From: Morinoia aosen | Taxonomy: Eukaryota; Arthropoda; Malacostraca; Amphipoda; Talitridae | DNA: 64,000 nucleotides | Reading direction: 5' to 3' | Assembly: GCA_030386875.1 (NCBI GenBank) | Contig: CM059567.1 | Location: 86,483,130-86,547,129 of the forward strand | In this document: positions 50,609 through 62,487 of the stretch, one piece after another | Position numbering within the stretch: the first letter of the stretch is position 1 | Layout of the letters: the number at the start of each line of letters is the position of its first letter | Notes under the pieces: generated by a model | The model's database searches: none | Told to the model about the DNA's origin: nothing | What the model saw: the letters and a program-made list of their open reading frames with translations, nothing else | Position numbers and translations under genes: made by a program

Positions 50609-50815
50609 TTAATGTGCTGCATTTATCTCACACTTTCGCTTCTTTTGCAAAGCTTTCGAGGCTCCAGCCTGGGTAAAAGACAGACCTTTGAAAGCGTGTA
50701 TAGTAGTTTCTTTAGCGCTCTTCCCATCAGGCATTGAAATTAAATAACAATATGCGTTGTTTTGTATTTGGAAAAGAGGACACTCCTCACCTTCACTCAA
50801 CATCGAGCTATCATT
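50609..50815 (-). CDS. possible terminal exon of a host gene, unrecognised
   Basis: On the minus strand the tract ACACGTTTAGTGTTTACAG is a good 3' splice site ending at 50816. The frame that starts directly after it is open for 68 codons and stops at TAA (50609-50611). It reads NDSSMLSEGEECPLFQIQNN, then YCYLISMPDGKSAKETTIHA, and ends LQKKRKCEINAAH, with a basic C-terminus. The composition looks like a normal cellular protein, and there is no transposase or RT motif. The upstream exons would lie at higher coordinates; a weak candidate frame sits at 53880-54062. The family is not recognised. This is the best host-exon candidate in the right half. Confidence 0.4.
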   Translation of the reverse strand, partial: NDSSMLSEGEECPLFQIQNNAYCYLISMPDGKSAKETTIHAFKGLSFTQAGASKALQKKRKCEINAAH

Positions 50816-51521
50816 CTGTAAACACTAAACGTGTTGAAGCGATCAAGAATCAAAGACGAGGCAATCATGAATGCACGTGAGCAATAATATTTAATTAATC
50901 AAAAGCAATCGCAGCTTATTTCTCAAACTTATTTATAACAGGAAAACACGAGGGCAACTAATTCGCTTATCACAGCCTGTGCGATAATTATTACATTCTT
51001 TTATGGGCTGAAAGATCTATGAAATAAAATTTTCAAATTGGAATAGTGGGTTCTTGCACTCTGAATACCTTCACTCATCACTGCTCGACAAGAATTGCAA
51101 CTGGATAATGGTTCAACGGAATGAATGATGTAAAGAACTGTTTCAGAAACATACACCCTGCAAATATTCAAACTAGGCTTCTTTTCGACACACTCTGGAG
51201 AAAACTGTGGTATTTAATTGACAGATTAGACTATGCTGTAGTAAATAAGCTAAAATATATATTGTTTAATATGTTTTTTCCATGATGAATGGCGTTTGGT
51301 TTTAGAAAGATAGTTTCATTCAATATACATTCATACGGTCGCACTAAAACACGCATCTATGGTATATGTATATGTATAGGCATAGTACTAAAATGTGCAT
51401 CTGTATGGCTCAAGGTGCTCCTTCTTGGCTCAAGGTGCTCCTTCAGAAAAGCTATGTGAGCATCCGATGTAATTTTCACGCCTTCTATGACTTTCCATGG
51501 ACTACCCAAGGTACCTCCGAT

Positions 51522-51957
51522 CAAGGAGGTTCAATAGAATGGAGGCGGCATCGCTATCTTTTGCCAGTCAAGCGAGTGAAGCCACTTTTGCCGTCCCAAG
51601 CCCCGCCCACCCGGCATTTGGTCCTAGTGTGGAGGTGGTGTGGCAGTGGAGGGGTAGCACCACCTCCAACATCAAGAACTGAACACCGTTTGCAATTCAT
51701 GGAATATCTGTAGGTACACATGAAAACTTATGTCTGAATCTTTTTTGAAAGTAACTGCACATGTGTATAATGCATGAGCTTGGCATATGGGGAAAGTAGT
51801 CCTTGAACGCAGCATGGATAAGCTGCAACCTTCCACGTCGAGTGCCACTTGCGAACTGAGCCCCATCTCCGTGTGTGTGCCCGTATACCCTACAGCTACC
51901 GAAAATTGGCTTCACTTTAGAGCGCTGATGCCGCCTCCATTCCATTAAACCTCCTTG
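51522..51957. mobile_element. MITE with perfect 8-bp target-site duplication
   Basis: The 436-bp unit is flanked by CCTCCGAT on both sides (51514-51521 and 51958-51965). Its ends are inverted repeats starting CAAGGAGGTT, similar over about 32 bp and more weakly to about 70 bp. An 8-bp duplication fits hAT, P or Merlin groups. The terminal bases do not match the usual hAT CAGGG start, so the superfamily is open. Confidence 0.88.
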
Positions 51958-52048
51958 CCTCCGATAATCCACGCCCAAATCATGATCCCACCACCACCAC
52001 CACCTTGTTGGAGCCTTAAACGCTTATGGCGATCTCGTACATTTAGGA

Positions 52049-52413
52049 CAGTTATTCTCAACCTTTTTCTCCTATACCCCACTTTTTAGTGAGCTAACTC
52101 TCCATTCCCACAGCATCGGTGGGGAAGGGAGCATTCCCCACCACGGCCTCTTCCTCTTACTTATCTGGAACATTCCTTACCCATAAGTTTTGGCACTTTT
52201 ATCCAAACATGACATGCAGTACCTCATTATGGCTGTGTTTGTTATTAAAACAGTCTGTAAATGGTTGTGATTTGTAAAGTAAGTCAACATTTGGATGTAA
52301 TGTGTTAGATTTTGAAATCCTATAGATTTTTTGTGGGTGGAAATAAGCGCACGAAATTCCCCACCTGGCAACTCAGCCATTCCCAACCAGTTCCCACAGG
52401 TTAAGAACCGCTG
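52049..52413. mobile_element. hAT-like MITE
   Basis: The ends CAGTTATTCTCAACC (left) and CAGCGGTTCTTAACC (right, complement) fit the hAT terminal pattern CAGNGGTTCTCAA. The flanks ATTTAGGA and ATCTAGAA agree at six of eight positions and fit the hAT target pattern NTCTAGAN. The 365-bp unit has no coding capacity. Confidence 0.8.
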
Positions 52414-52999
52414 ATCTAGAAACCATCCCTTGCTTCAGCCTCCAGGCCATCAAGAGTAACACGCACTTCATCCGGGAACAAAACTTTGGAAAAGTCAGTT
52501 TTCAAGTTGTCCTCTGCCAACTTCAATCGTTGTCCTCTGCCCACTTCAATCGATTTTGTACATGATGTTGCTTCAATGGCAGCTTAGTCAAAGGCTCAAC
52601 GGATTTTGCTACTTCCTGCAGACGGCGATATCGAGAACTTTTAGAGACATTTTTTACTCCGGCTTGTTCAAAAATTTCTCTACTGGTCATTCCAGGATTC
52701 TGATCAACCTCACGTTTGATTCGTAGCAGAGAACGGTGTGAAACAACTCTTCATTTACCTTTATCATTCCTCCATGTGCTTTCGCAGGGTCCCTGACAAA
52801 GTTCTCCACAGTTTGATGGCATCGTCGATATTTCGAGAGTAGTTCGAGATATTTCGAGAGTAGTTTTCCCTTTCGCTAATTGAGCGGTTATAGTAACTTT
52901 TTTTGAATTGGTTAAGCCACCTTTACGACCATTATAATGTTGAAACAGAGCACCTCGTTATTAATTTGGCACACCTTAAATATCCGTCGATTTAGCAAA

Positions 53000-55210
53000 T
53001 ACGGCGTCAAATTGTTTACACCGCGCAAAACAGTACGACTTTTTTTACAGTACGCGCATGTCAATGTTGCCAACGTTCCCTGCAAATTAAAAAACGCTGT
53101 TTTTCTGAAATAATTGAAAATCTTATCTTCTTAATTATTTGGCACGCAGTTTATCTAGGACTGCTCACAGAAATCATAAAGCCACAATAGTGGTACGAGA
53201 TTTTATGTCATTTGTGACCAGTCAAAGAGGCGAAGTTAAGTTTCCTCCAATCTATCGTTGATTTCCCATGGAACTGAGCTAACTATGCAGGATACGTAGA
53301 GATACTTCTTATGTCAACTGAATGTACAAAAATATCAAGTTTGATATAGTTATATCCCATAAGATAGATAATAATACCATGGTCGAACTTCTTTGGGCTC
53401 GACGTCAGCCCTACCATCAGGTCAAACACGTCAAAAAAGAAATATCGTACACACGATATCAGCATCATCACGGGAGCATAAGAATCGCCAAAGGTTAGGT
53501 CGCTTCATAGAATTTTATTTCCCATAATGGTCTTATACAACTTACAACATTTATACACATTTTTGATCGCTTACATGCAATATCACAGAAGTGTTGTCGG
53601 GAATTACACTAAATAGAAGATTTACAGTCATTGCATTCTACTAAAAAGTGTCTCGCCTTTCGGACAAGTAGTGTGACGATATAATTATGTGCCACATCTA
53701 GAAGTTGTTATGGGTATACAGAAAGTACTGGAGAAGCAAATACCTACGTATAATATTAATTAGGGTTTTTGTTGTGTAACGCGTAAATGATCAAATGTAA
53801 CGCAAATGGAGTATACATACATGAAAATCCTTAATATGCAATTTTCAAGGTCATAAATGGTGTGTTTTCGGATTCATTAACGATTAAATGACGGAATTGC
53901 ATTCCTCACGCGGAAATGTGCTGCATTCGACAAACTGAATTTCATCTCAGGCAGTTTCGAACTCATAACATCTAATTTTGAGCGATTTTCCATTTGTCTG
54001 TTGACCCAAGTTATCTTGTGTCTGATTTCCAAGTTTTTCACGAATCGTTGCGAAGCGGACAATAATTACGAGTAAGACTCTTGGATTATTTTATGAGACT
54101 GTTATGCTTCAGTAATTAAATTAAAACCACACAATCCGGCTGATGTAGCAAGAAAATGCATGAGTGCAGTATTTCCTTCGGCTAAATTGTTCAATCAGAT
54201 GGTGCTGGCAATTAACTTCGAGCATAAGCAGCATCAAATGTGCTTTTATTATGGTCGTGTCTTAAAAAAATAAATAAAAATATTTTTTCATTCGCAGATT
54301 TGCTTAAAAAAGTTACACAGAATGCATTCTGATATTTCACAGAGCCTGGTTAGCTCCGTTCCATGAAAAACTACGGTAAGTTGGAGCTAAGTTCAGTGTA
54401 TTTCCTTAATTCATTACAAAAAGAGCGAAATCTGCCACCACTTCGTGACGTCTCAACTTATCTGAGCAGATCTGGCGATGGAGATGGTGTTGGTTGAGCC
54501 CATAAGTTGTAACGTTTAATTTGTTCAACTCAGGTTATATCCGGGAGAAGAATTAGTGCGGGTTGACAGGGCCCCTACATAATGCGCAACATTTTGTTTC
54601 TGATCTCCGTGGATGAAGTAAAACTGCCAAAAGTCTCGAGGAATATATTCTACGAAAGCTTCAATAGTTATTTCCAATTTATATTTCTTCAATGTTGTTC
54701 AAAGAAATATATAATGCACTGCAGTGTTTTAAGAATTGGAATCTACTAAATCGGGTACAAAAATATGCTAATTTAATGCAAAAATAACATATGCAACGTA
54801 AAATTTTCAGAGTTTATGTGTGTTTCAAATGACAACTAAGTTCGTGCAAAGATGATATAGTATCAATAAGCTAAATTTTCTTACAGTAGAAATATGGTCA
54901 TTTCATTAGTGTTTATACAATAAATGCTGATAAATAATCTTGCAGACAATGAATGTCCTAGAAAATTTCATGACTTCGTAGATGTATACTTTACTGCAGT
55001 TACTGCAAATATGTCCAGCAATTGAATAGAATTCCTAAAATTTTCAATTTGTCTCTATAGTCCTAATATAATATATAGTCCTCAGGAATGATGCAGCGTA
55101 CAAAAACCAAATTCATTCGGTCTCCTTGGGGCTGCGCCGGCTTATCTAAAAACATTTCAATTTAACTATTTTGGGGCTTTTGAATTGAGACATCAAATCT
55201 CGTGTGACTT
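53000..55210. other. AT-rich stretch, one weak frame
   Basis: A minus-strand frame at 53880-54062 (ASQRFVKNLEIRHKITWVNR and onward) looks mildly coding but lacks clear splice sites. Nothing else is recognised. Confidence 0.4.
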
Positions 55211-55214
55211 GTTT

Positions 55215-55600
55215 CCTGGTCATTTTCATAATCTGGTCATTTTCATAGTCTGGTCGTTTTCATAATCTGGTCATTTTCATAACCTGGTCATTCTCATAAT
55301 CTGGTCATTTTCATAATCTAGTCATTTTCATAATCTGGTCATTTTCATAATCTAGTCATTTTCATAATCTGGTCATTTTCATAGTCTGGTCGTTTTCATA
55401 ATCTGGTCATTTTCATAATCTAGTCATTTTCATAATCTGTTCATTTTCATAATCTGGTCATTTTCAAAATTCTGGTAATTTTCGAAATTCTGGTCAGTTT
55501 CAAAATTCTGGTAATTTAAAAATTTTGTTCATTTCAAAAATTCTGACCATATTCTAAATTATAGTATTTTTCTAAATTCTGGTCATTTCTTGTATAATTT
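55215..55600. repeat. 17-bp minisatellite decaying to the right
   Basis: About 15 copies of TGGTCATTTTCATAATC occur from 55217 to about 55470, with C/T and A/G variants. A TAGTC variant alternates with TGGTC in part of the array. To the right the unit becomes 18 bp (TTTTCAAAATTCTGGTCA) and then decays to about 55590, a gradient of homogeneity across the array. Confidence 0.92.
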
Positions 55601-55609
55601 TGTCAATAG

Positions 55610-58530
55610 TAGAAGATAAATTTTAGGACGTTAAAAATCATTAGTCACGAAATTCATAGAAACCCTTGTTGGAGGAGATGACAGTTCGAAAAGCTACATA
55701 GTTTTATTTCGTCATGTTAGCCAAATGCATATCTAAAGCAATGAAATTTTAAACATATTTATGATACAGCATTCACACACTTGCTTGGTAATAATTTTTA
55801 ACCTGTATATCATTTGATTTATACGATATTTAACCTTTATAACATTTTATTTAGAGTGTATTTCCCCTTTATATTGTAATATTACTCGTTATTGCTGAGG
55901 ATTTGAACTTTTTCTCAACAGAATGGGTAAAAATTTTCGTAAGCTAGCATTTGAACAGGTTCATAATTAAGTACTGAAACTATTTCACTCTCGAGCAATC
56001 GTAACTTCGAAGTAAAGTACATGAAGGCCTCCAGAACAGAGCCTGAAATTTTCATTGATCCAATCGCTGGCACGCAGATCACCATAAAAGGGCCGTTCTT
56101 TCCTTTGACAGATTCATTTCATTGCCCCTGCGCTCCTAACAAAATTCGTGGCGGTTGTGACCCTCAAATCATTTCGTTCTTGGGAACAAACAGAATGTAT
56201 GGCAGGTGATAAGCAAGCTGCCAAGCTAACGCTCGCGCTAACATTTTTCATTCTAAGTCAAAATAGAGTTCCAATGAAAGATCTTGACAAAAAAATGCGA
56301 ATCTGGATTGGGGTGGTCGATAACGCATGTCTGTTCCTTGAGTTGCAGCCCGCCATTTTTAAACTAGCGTAGATGACAAACAATCCATCAAAGCACCACC
56401 TTCTTTCATTTACTATTGATTTCAATCATTTGAAGTACTCTTACAGGGGCACCCATGAGAAAATTACTATTTTTGCTTGCAAATCTGACTAGTGAGTTGT
56501 ATTAAGACTTAGTGGAACATTCACACCTTGAAAATTCCAGATTTGGAGTTTCACTACACACAAAATACTCAACTTTCAATCATTTAAAAACTCGAATAAA
56601 ATTAGGACACATCTCTTAATCCCTAAAAAATGAAGCTACTTCTTATTACTCACTTCTATAGAGTTGTTTTTGAAACATTTTGAGCCAAAAGCTATAGGTT
56701 ATCAAATAATTGCCACAAATATTATTTTCCCCTAAGTTAATCTATCTAACTTGTTGGCTTCCTGATACCATCACTCTGAGTCCTTTTTTATGAAAAAAAA
56801 TAAAGCGTAGTAAAATATTTCACGAAAGTGAATCTTGGCTCCATAAATTTTTCGGTTTACCTGACCAGACCGCATATAGGCGATAATGCTCAAGATTGAA
56901 GTTAAGATTATGCCCTACCTCTGTTTCGCAAAGGAATTGAAAATTTTCTTTAATATTAATGTTAGGTGTGAGCATGAAACCTATGAATTGTTGCTGATAC
57001 AAATGATGATGAAACTGCAGACAGCTCTCATACTGTCACTTTGTCCACCGTCAGTTAGTTTCGGGTTTAATCGTTCAAAATGGAGCTCCAGGTCAGTTAA
57101 AGCTAGTTTGGTGGGTCTAATTGCATATCACTATGTGTGACGCTCACTAACTCGGTCCTTTAGCTGAGAATTAGTGAACAGAAAATTTCCTCAGAGTAAG
57201 TAACTGATGTGATCTTAATATAGTTTTTGATTCAAGAATGAGATGCGCAGCTCTCTTGGGCAATATCAAATAATTGACTCTAAAAATTCTGATTAAATTT
57301 CATTAAACAGGCTTCGCAAAATTAATTTGAATTATTTACTGACTGCAGTAAAAATGCAAGCTAATTTTTGGGATAATATGTTGTTGAGCGCATTTCCCTC
57401 GAAATCATAAGCAATTTGCACGTTTTTTTCATAATTTTCATGTGTTTTACAATATCTCGTGCGATAACAGGTTCTCAGTATTCTTGGCAATCTGATCTCA
57501 ACAAAATGTGTCACTTTTTCCATTGGAACTTCGTTTTCCTTGAGAACAAGCCTGCCCTCCCGACGTTGAATAGCAGGTATAGAATAAAATAATAGGAACG
57601 CTCATTTCAAACAGTGTCGTACTTCGATCGTCCACTGTACCTCCCCCACGTGTCGCCAGTGTGCCACCTTGAGGCGGTGTTAGGGAATGTATCAGTCGGT
57701 CATTCACATGCCAATGTGATGGCCGTTTTAAAAATTCATTCACAGAAAAATGTCACTATGCTTTACCTTTACCTGTCCGACATTCGAAGAGGCATTCCCC
57801 ATCATTACAACTCGTGTCACTGGAACATCCGTGTTTAAAAATAGCCAAATTTCAAGGTAATCCCAGGACTTACGTGTCCAGTGCTGCGACAACTTACACG
57901 AACCCTGGAAAAGTGTCCTCTGCACAACAGAAAAGTTAGCAAACGCTGAAGTTGAATCAGAAGTTTTGAGGGAACGGGAGGCATCATTAAGGCGAACTTA
58001 AAAGATTAACTTTAATTTAATTAAAGGTACATGCTGCGACAATCATTCATGGCAACTGGTCATCCTCAAACAACTATGGTCGCTGCGAAACATTATGAAG
58101 CGACGACATTGATACCAAGACGACTAAAACTCGATGCAAAAGCAATGAGATCACGTACTCTGGTGTGATGAATCCCAATATACATTACTTCAGACGGCCA
58201 TCCGTGTGTTCGTGGAGCGAACACAGATTAGGTCGGCGATTAGTTTCTTTCCTAATCTAGATTAATTTCTCTCTCAACACTCATCATGGTTATGACCTCG
58301 CCCCTATCCTTAGGCATGAAGGATGGGCTCTGACTGTGTTAGACGCGATATTTCTATTAGCTTGAGATCACTCGGATGTTCTGGGAGGAGGTCAAAAGTG
58401 AGCACTCCTCTGTTTTATTCACTATGTTTCACGCTTTGCTATCCTTCTTATTCCAAGATGACAATAAGTCTTTTTTGACACAACACGCTTCGTTAAAATT
58501 AGGTTATTAAGACATTTATCTGTTATTTTT
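55610..58530. other. AT-rich stretch without recognisable gene
   Basis: There are short open frames on both strands and no motif or splice structure that I can support. Confidence 0.45.
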
Positions 58531-58531
58531 A

Positions 58532-58560
58532 CAGGGTGTCCGCAGTTTTTTATATCAGCT
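58532..58560 (+). other. possible solitary transposon end
   Basis: TA followed by CAGGGTGTCCGCAG resembles the outer ends of the elements at 22317 and 39663. No matching inverted end is found to the right, so this may be a truncated relic or chance. Confidence 0.25.
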
Positions 58561-58854
58561 CGATTTTAGTGTGATGGTTAAGAATACAAAGCCTAAAACG
58601 CCTTTCTCCCACATGCACAATACCTGAATTTTAGACCGCTGCGCATGAGGGATGGCGAAGAATTCCTGGAATTCCTTATTTGTCATCGCACGTCAGATGT
58701 AAGCCATCTATCATGCCGAAGGGGGTTCAATCTGTGCCAGTAAAGCGCCTGTATTCTTCAACAGATGCTTTTCTAACTCTATTATAGGCTGTAAAGATTT
58801 ATATTTAAGGGATTTATATGTTTAAAAGAAAAAACTTCATGGATAACTGTAAAG

Positions 58855-59358
58855 ATGAGTGTTACAAACTATAATGAATCAAAGTTGAAATTAAGAACCA
58901 ATGTCATCGCAGTTTTAGGCTTTTTAACGAAATATCAGCTAGTTTTTCACTCTCTCTTGCGTTTGCTTAAAAATCAGCCGTACCAGTGTAATTTGACCAC
59001 CCCCGCTGTGAATTCTTCGATTCAGGTAAAAAGAGGTTTATTTTCTGTGCAACTAAAGCAAAATACGATGGAATGTTCTATTCTTTACTTCTGTAGCTGG
59101 TGCACTTCACTTCATTACAAACAGTTCGAAATCATAAACTTCGGGAAATACTTTATCGTTTCCCTCTCCTCATCGGTCATTAAGGAGACTCGTCTGATAA
59201 TTAACATTCCACACATCCCAGGCGCCAGCCTACAGCTAACTAACTACAGAAGAAGTTTGGCTAACGAGGCTTGTGGTGAGAGCGTGTTCTTCAGAAAATT
59301 AGCTGCTCATTTTCATCCGAATCTCTTTCAGAAGTTTATTCGTATCAACAACAGATAA
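58855..59358 (+). CDS. 167-codon open frame, unrecognised
   Basis: The frame runs from an ATG for 167 codons to a TAA and is among the longest non-transposon open frames in the window. Residues 60-115 contain several Cys and aromatic residues, and the rest is mixed. I see no signal peptide, motif, splice site or neighbour that supports a function. In DNA of this base composition such a frame may occur by chance. Confidence 0.15.
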   Translation: MSVTNYNESKLKLRTNVIAVLGFLTKYQLVFHSLLRLLKNQPYQCNLTTPAVNSSIQVKRGLFSVQLKQNTMECSILYFCSWCTSLHYKQFEIINFGKYFIVSLSSSVIKETRLIINIPHIPGASLQLTNYRRSLANEACGESVFFRKLAAHFHPNLFQKFIRINNR

Positions 59359-59399
59359 ACTTTGGAGTCTTACCATCAGTCGGAAGTGAAAAATTTTAC

Positions 59400-60620
59400 A
59401 TGAATTTTGGCCTAAACTTGCATCTGTTCGTTGATATCCCCATCACATTCTTCAACAGTGATCTCACGTAATCTTGAAATTCACATATTAATATCGTTAA
59501 TAAATATCATTGAACTCAAAAAATAAACTTGACATCATATGTCTATGTATAGTGAAATATGCTAGTTATTAATTAGATTCCTTCTCAATTTTATCAGCAA
59601 TTCAAAATATCTTCAGAAACACTGCCTCCACTAATCCCCTGGAGTAGATAATTCATGTTTTTTTCACTTTGATGACCTTATTAAACCGTAAAATAGTATT
59701 AATCACGTATAAAGTGACCGTATAAGATCATTTAGAACGCACACGATTTCAACACAGTCAATATACAAGTTCTATATTAATATATACAGTGCTCATGAAT
59801 GTAAACGAGTAAAATAACCATCTAAGTACGTGATAGGAATCATTGTACTACCAATCCTAGAAGATGTTAATAACGGCGTATCACCTGACTCAAGTTTAAC
59901 GGCCTTCCATGGACATCAAAGAAATAGAGCTCTGACAAAATTCCACTTCCCACACCAGCTCAATTAGAAATTATTCTATGGGAAATTTTTTGAACTCCGC
60001 GTTGGGAGTGCGACACCACCTCGTGAATGATGTGAACTTGAATAGGAAAATGTCAAATTCGCTGATCTGCGAGTATAGAATGGAGATCTATGCGTTCTCT
60101 GATGACTGAAATAAAATTCTTTGCTCCTGTGTACAAATAATTTTACCCTACGTGGATAAGAACATGTACAGCGGTTCATAAGAGCCACACACATGTTTGT
60201 ATTTATTAGGTGAAGCTCCCTCTCATTTTGTGTTCAAAACTTTTTCTAAAGTAGCTCAAAGAACTTACAGTAGGGGACAAAATAATACAACACGTTCATT
60301 AAATTGTCAGATTCCACACTTCTAAACAACGTACAATTACGAAAATTTGACTTAATATAAGCAGTAACATAAAAAGGTTAATACTATATTTAAAACACAC
60401 AAACATTCAATAAAAAATATATATAAGAAAATCTATATTAATCTGCGAAAAAAAGTTTACAACACATTTCAAGATATACCTACATTATGACTCCGTTGCA
60501 TAGCCGTTATTAATTATGGCTTCGAGAAAGAAAAGAAAAAAAAAGAAAAACTGTTTATTTCCAAGTTGTCACATGATATACATGCCAACATATTGGCTTT
60601 TAAAAGTTTCTTAAATATAG
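59400..60620. other. AT-rich stretch without recognisable gene
   Basis: Nothing supported. A purine-rich A/G run lies at about 60525-60550. Confidence 0.5.
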
Positions 60621-60638
60621 GGCATCCTAAAACAAATG

Positions 60639-61075
60639 TTCCATACGAGGAGTACTAATTGACAAACCATCCGAGGTGTACAAGTAGATGAGCCATACGA
60701 GGCATAACAATAGACAAACTATACGAGGTGTACTAATAGACAAACTGTCAGAGGTGTACAAGTAGATAGACCATACGAGGCATATTAATTGACAAAATAT
60801 ACGAGGCGTACTAATAGACAAACCATTCGTGGTGTGCTAGTAGTCTAACAAAAGTTCTATACTAGGAGTACTAATTGACAAACCATCCGAGGTGTACAAA
60901 TAGATAAGCCATACGAGGCATAATAATAATAGGCAAACTATACGAGTTGTACTAATAGACAAGCTATCAGAGGTGTACAAAATAGATAGACCATACGAGG
61001 CATATTAATAGACAAAATGTACGAGGCGTACTAATAGACAAACCACACGTGGCTTGCCAATAGTCTATCTCTGTC
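60639..61075. repeat. minisatellite with 216-bp higher-order repeat
   Basis: The basic unit is about 28-30 bp, of the type GACAAACTATACGAGGTGTA followed by CTAATA. Seven or eight diverged units form a block of 216 bp that is present twice: AGTACTAATTGACAAACCAT occurs at 60651 and again at 60867. Between blocks the corresponding units agree better than neighbours do, which shows that the multi-unit block was duplicated as a whole. Open frames here are repeat artefacts. Confidence 0.88.
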
Positions 61076-61184
61076 ATGGGTAGTTGAATGAGAAATGAAA
61101 AATATGCCCTAAAAATATGGAAAGCCCTATCACCACCAAAAACATATTTCGTATCTTCTCGATATTCACCACATCATGCGGACA

Positions 61185-61910
61185 TGGGTACATGGGATAA
61201 AATAGAGATACAGTGTAAGCCGGTTACCACTCATGATTGACAAATATCTACAAAATATTGGTAGAAACGGGTAAACAAACATATTTTCAATATCAAAATT
61301 CATAGCTTGTACAACATACGGACAGAAAGATAGTTTTACTACGATTCATATGCTCAAATTGCACTTTATTTCATTAATTATATATGACATTAATCCGATT
61401 CACAGAAACGCCCTCTGGGGAAGTGCTAGATCTATTTTTGAATCATTTCGCTATTGCAATAAAATTTATTAACCGAATGGTTTTTGCGTAAAGAAATGAA
61501 ATAGAAACATGTATATCTATTTATGTTGATACATATATATACCTACACACGTACACACACATATTAATTTATATACTTATTGAAAATAAAATATTAGAAA
61601 AAAATACATATATAAGATAAAAGATAGAAGCAACCTACCATCTACTACACAGAAAATGACAGCTGAGCTCACTGTAATCCTAAGAAATTTTTCGCAAAAA
61701 AAATAACTAAAAGGAAGAGAAGACTGCGAAAAACATATAAATGAGCTGTTATTTAATTTCTTCACAGAAATTTTTCAGAAAAATCAGGTTATAGTCAAGA
61801 AGCAACACAACTCTTCAGCATTATAGGGACATGTGTACGTGGGATAAAATGGAGTAACATTGTGGCCGGATATCACATCTGAGTGGAGAATATTCACAAA
61901 ATTGGCACAT
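61185..61910. repeat. pair of diverged direct repeats
   Basis: GGACATGGGTACATGGGATA and the following 70 bp near 61189-61270 resemble GGGACATGTGTACGTGGGAT and onward near 61827-61910 (shared GGGATAAAAT, CCGG, ACAAAAT blocks). The period is about 640 bp, and weaker similarity may continue to about 61450 and 62110. This could be an old tandem duplication or two copies of one unknown repeat. Confidence 0.4.
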
Positions 61911-61919
61911 ATAGGAAGA

Positions 61920-62487
61920 TTAGGCCTTGAACCAAAATGATAATTTTGATTACAGAAATTTAGAGTTTTTTCCGATTTGAAAGTTCAGTGCTAGTGTGCG
62001 CTGAACGCACGAAAAAAAAACAAAAAGACTAAATGCAATGCTTAAATTGCCCCTTTCCCTCCAGCTCAGCCGAAAATCGATTGAAAACATCTTCGAGAAT
62101 GATTTTGAAATAGCGAGACAACGTTAGCCAAAAATTTAATTCATTATAAACTTTGCACAACCCTCACATCTATATGCCTGTTTATTGGTGTACACACAAA
62201 ATGTATTTCATGGTATATTTGTCATACGGACGTTAAATATTAATACAGAAAAGAGAAAGAAATTACAAAATAAAGAATAGGAAATACTCCTAATTATGGA
62301 CTTCGTTCGTTCTGCTGCACTGAACTGACGGCTGTGGTGCTCATTGTTGTCGACAGAAATAATTAAGATGAATATACGAATCGCTTAGCAAACGTAAAAT
62401 GAAATAGTTTCTGAATTTCTAACAGAAATTTCTGGAAAAATTAAAATTTCTGATAGATGGGAAGTTCACACCGAGATGCTGCAGGCC
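61920..62487. other. probable 3' flank of the retrotransposon, end not seen
   Basis: This lies downstream of the minus-strand RT. No poly(A) or simple-repeat tail marks the 3' end of the element, so its boundary is uncertain. Confidence 0.3.

Larger units (their letters stand above)
51405..52945 (-). pseudogene. second Tc1-like transposase relic, split by two MITEs
   Basis: Minus strand, from the N-terminus: GRKGGLTNSKKVTITAQLAK and GKTTLEISR (duplicated locally), then VENFVRDPAK, KLAEDNLKTDFSKVLFPDEV (first catalytic Asp in FPDE) and RVTLDGLEAE. After the hAT-like MITE it continues RDRHKRLRLQQGGGGGGIMI and WAWIIGG. After the second MITE it continues TLGSPWKVIEGVKITSD and FLKEHLEP. The second Asp and final Glu are missing because the 3' part is truncated near 51405, and stops and frameshifts are scattered through it. 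The frame matches across both insertions, which confirms that they landed in this gene. It differs from the Tc1 relic at 45.9-49.4 kb. Confidence 0.8.

Noticed and set aside
60627-60821. Repetitive hydrophobic minus-strand frame
   Set aside because: It arises from the 28-30 bp minisatellite; the repeat period explains the peptide repetition.
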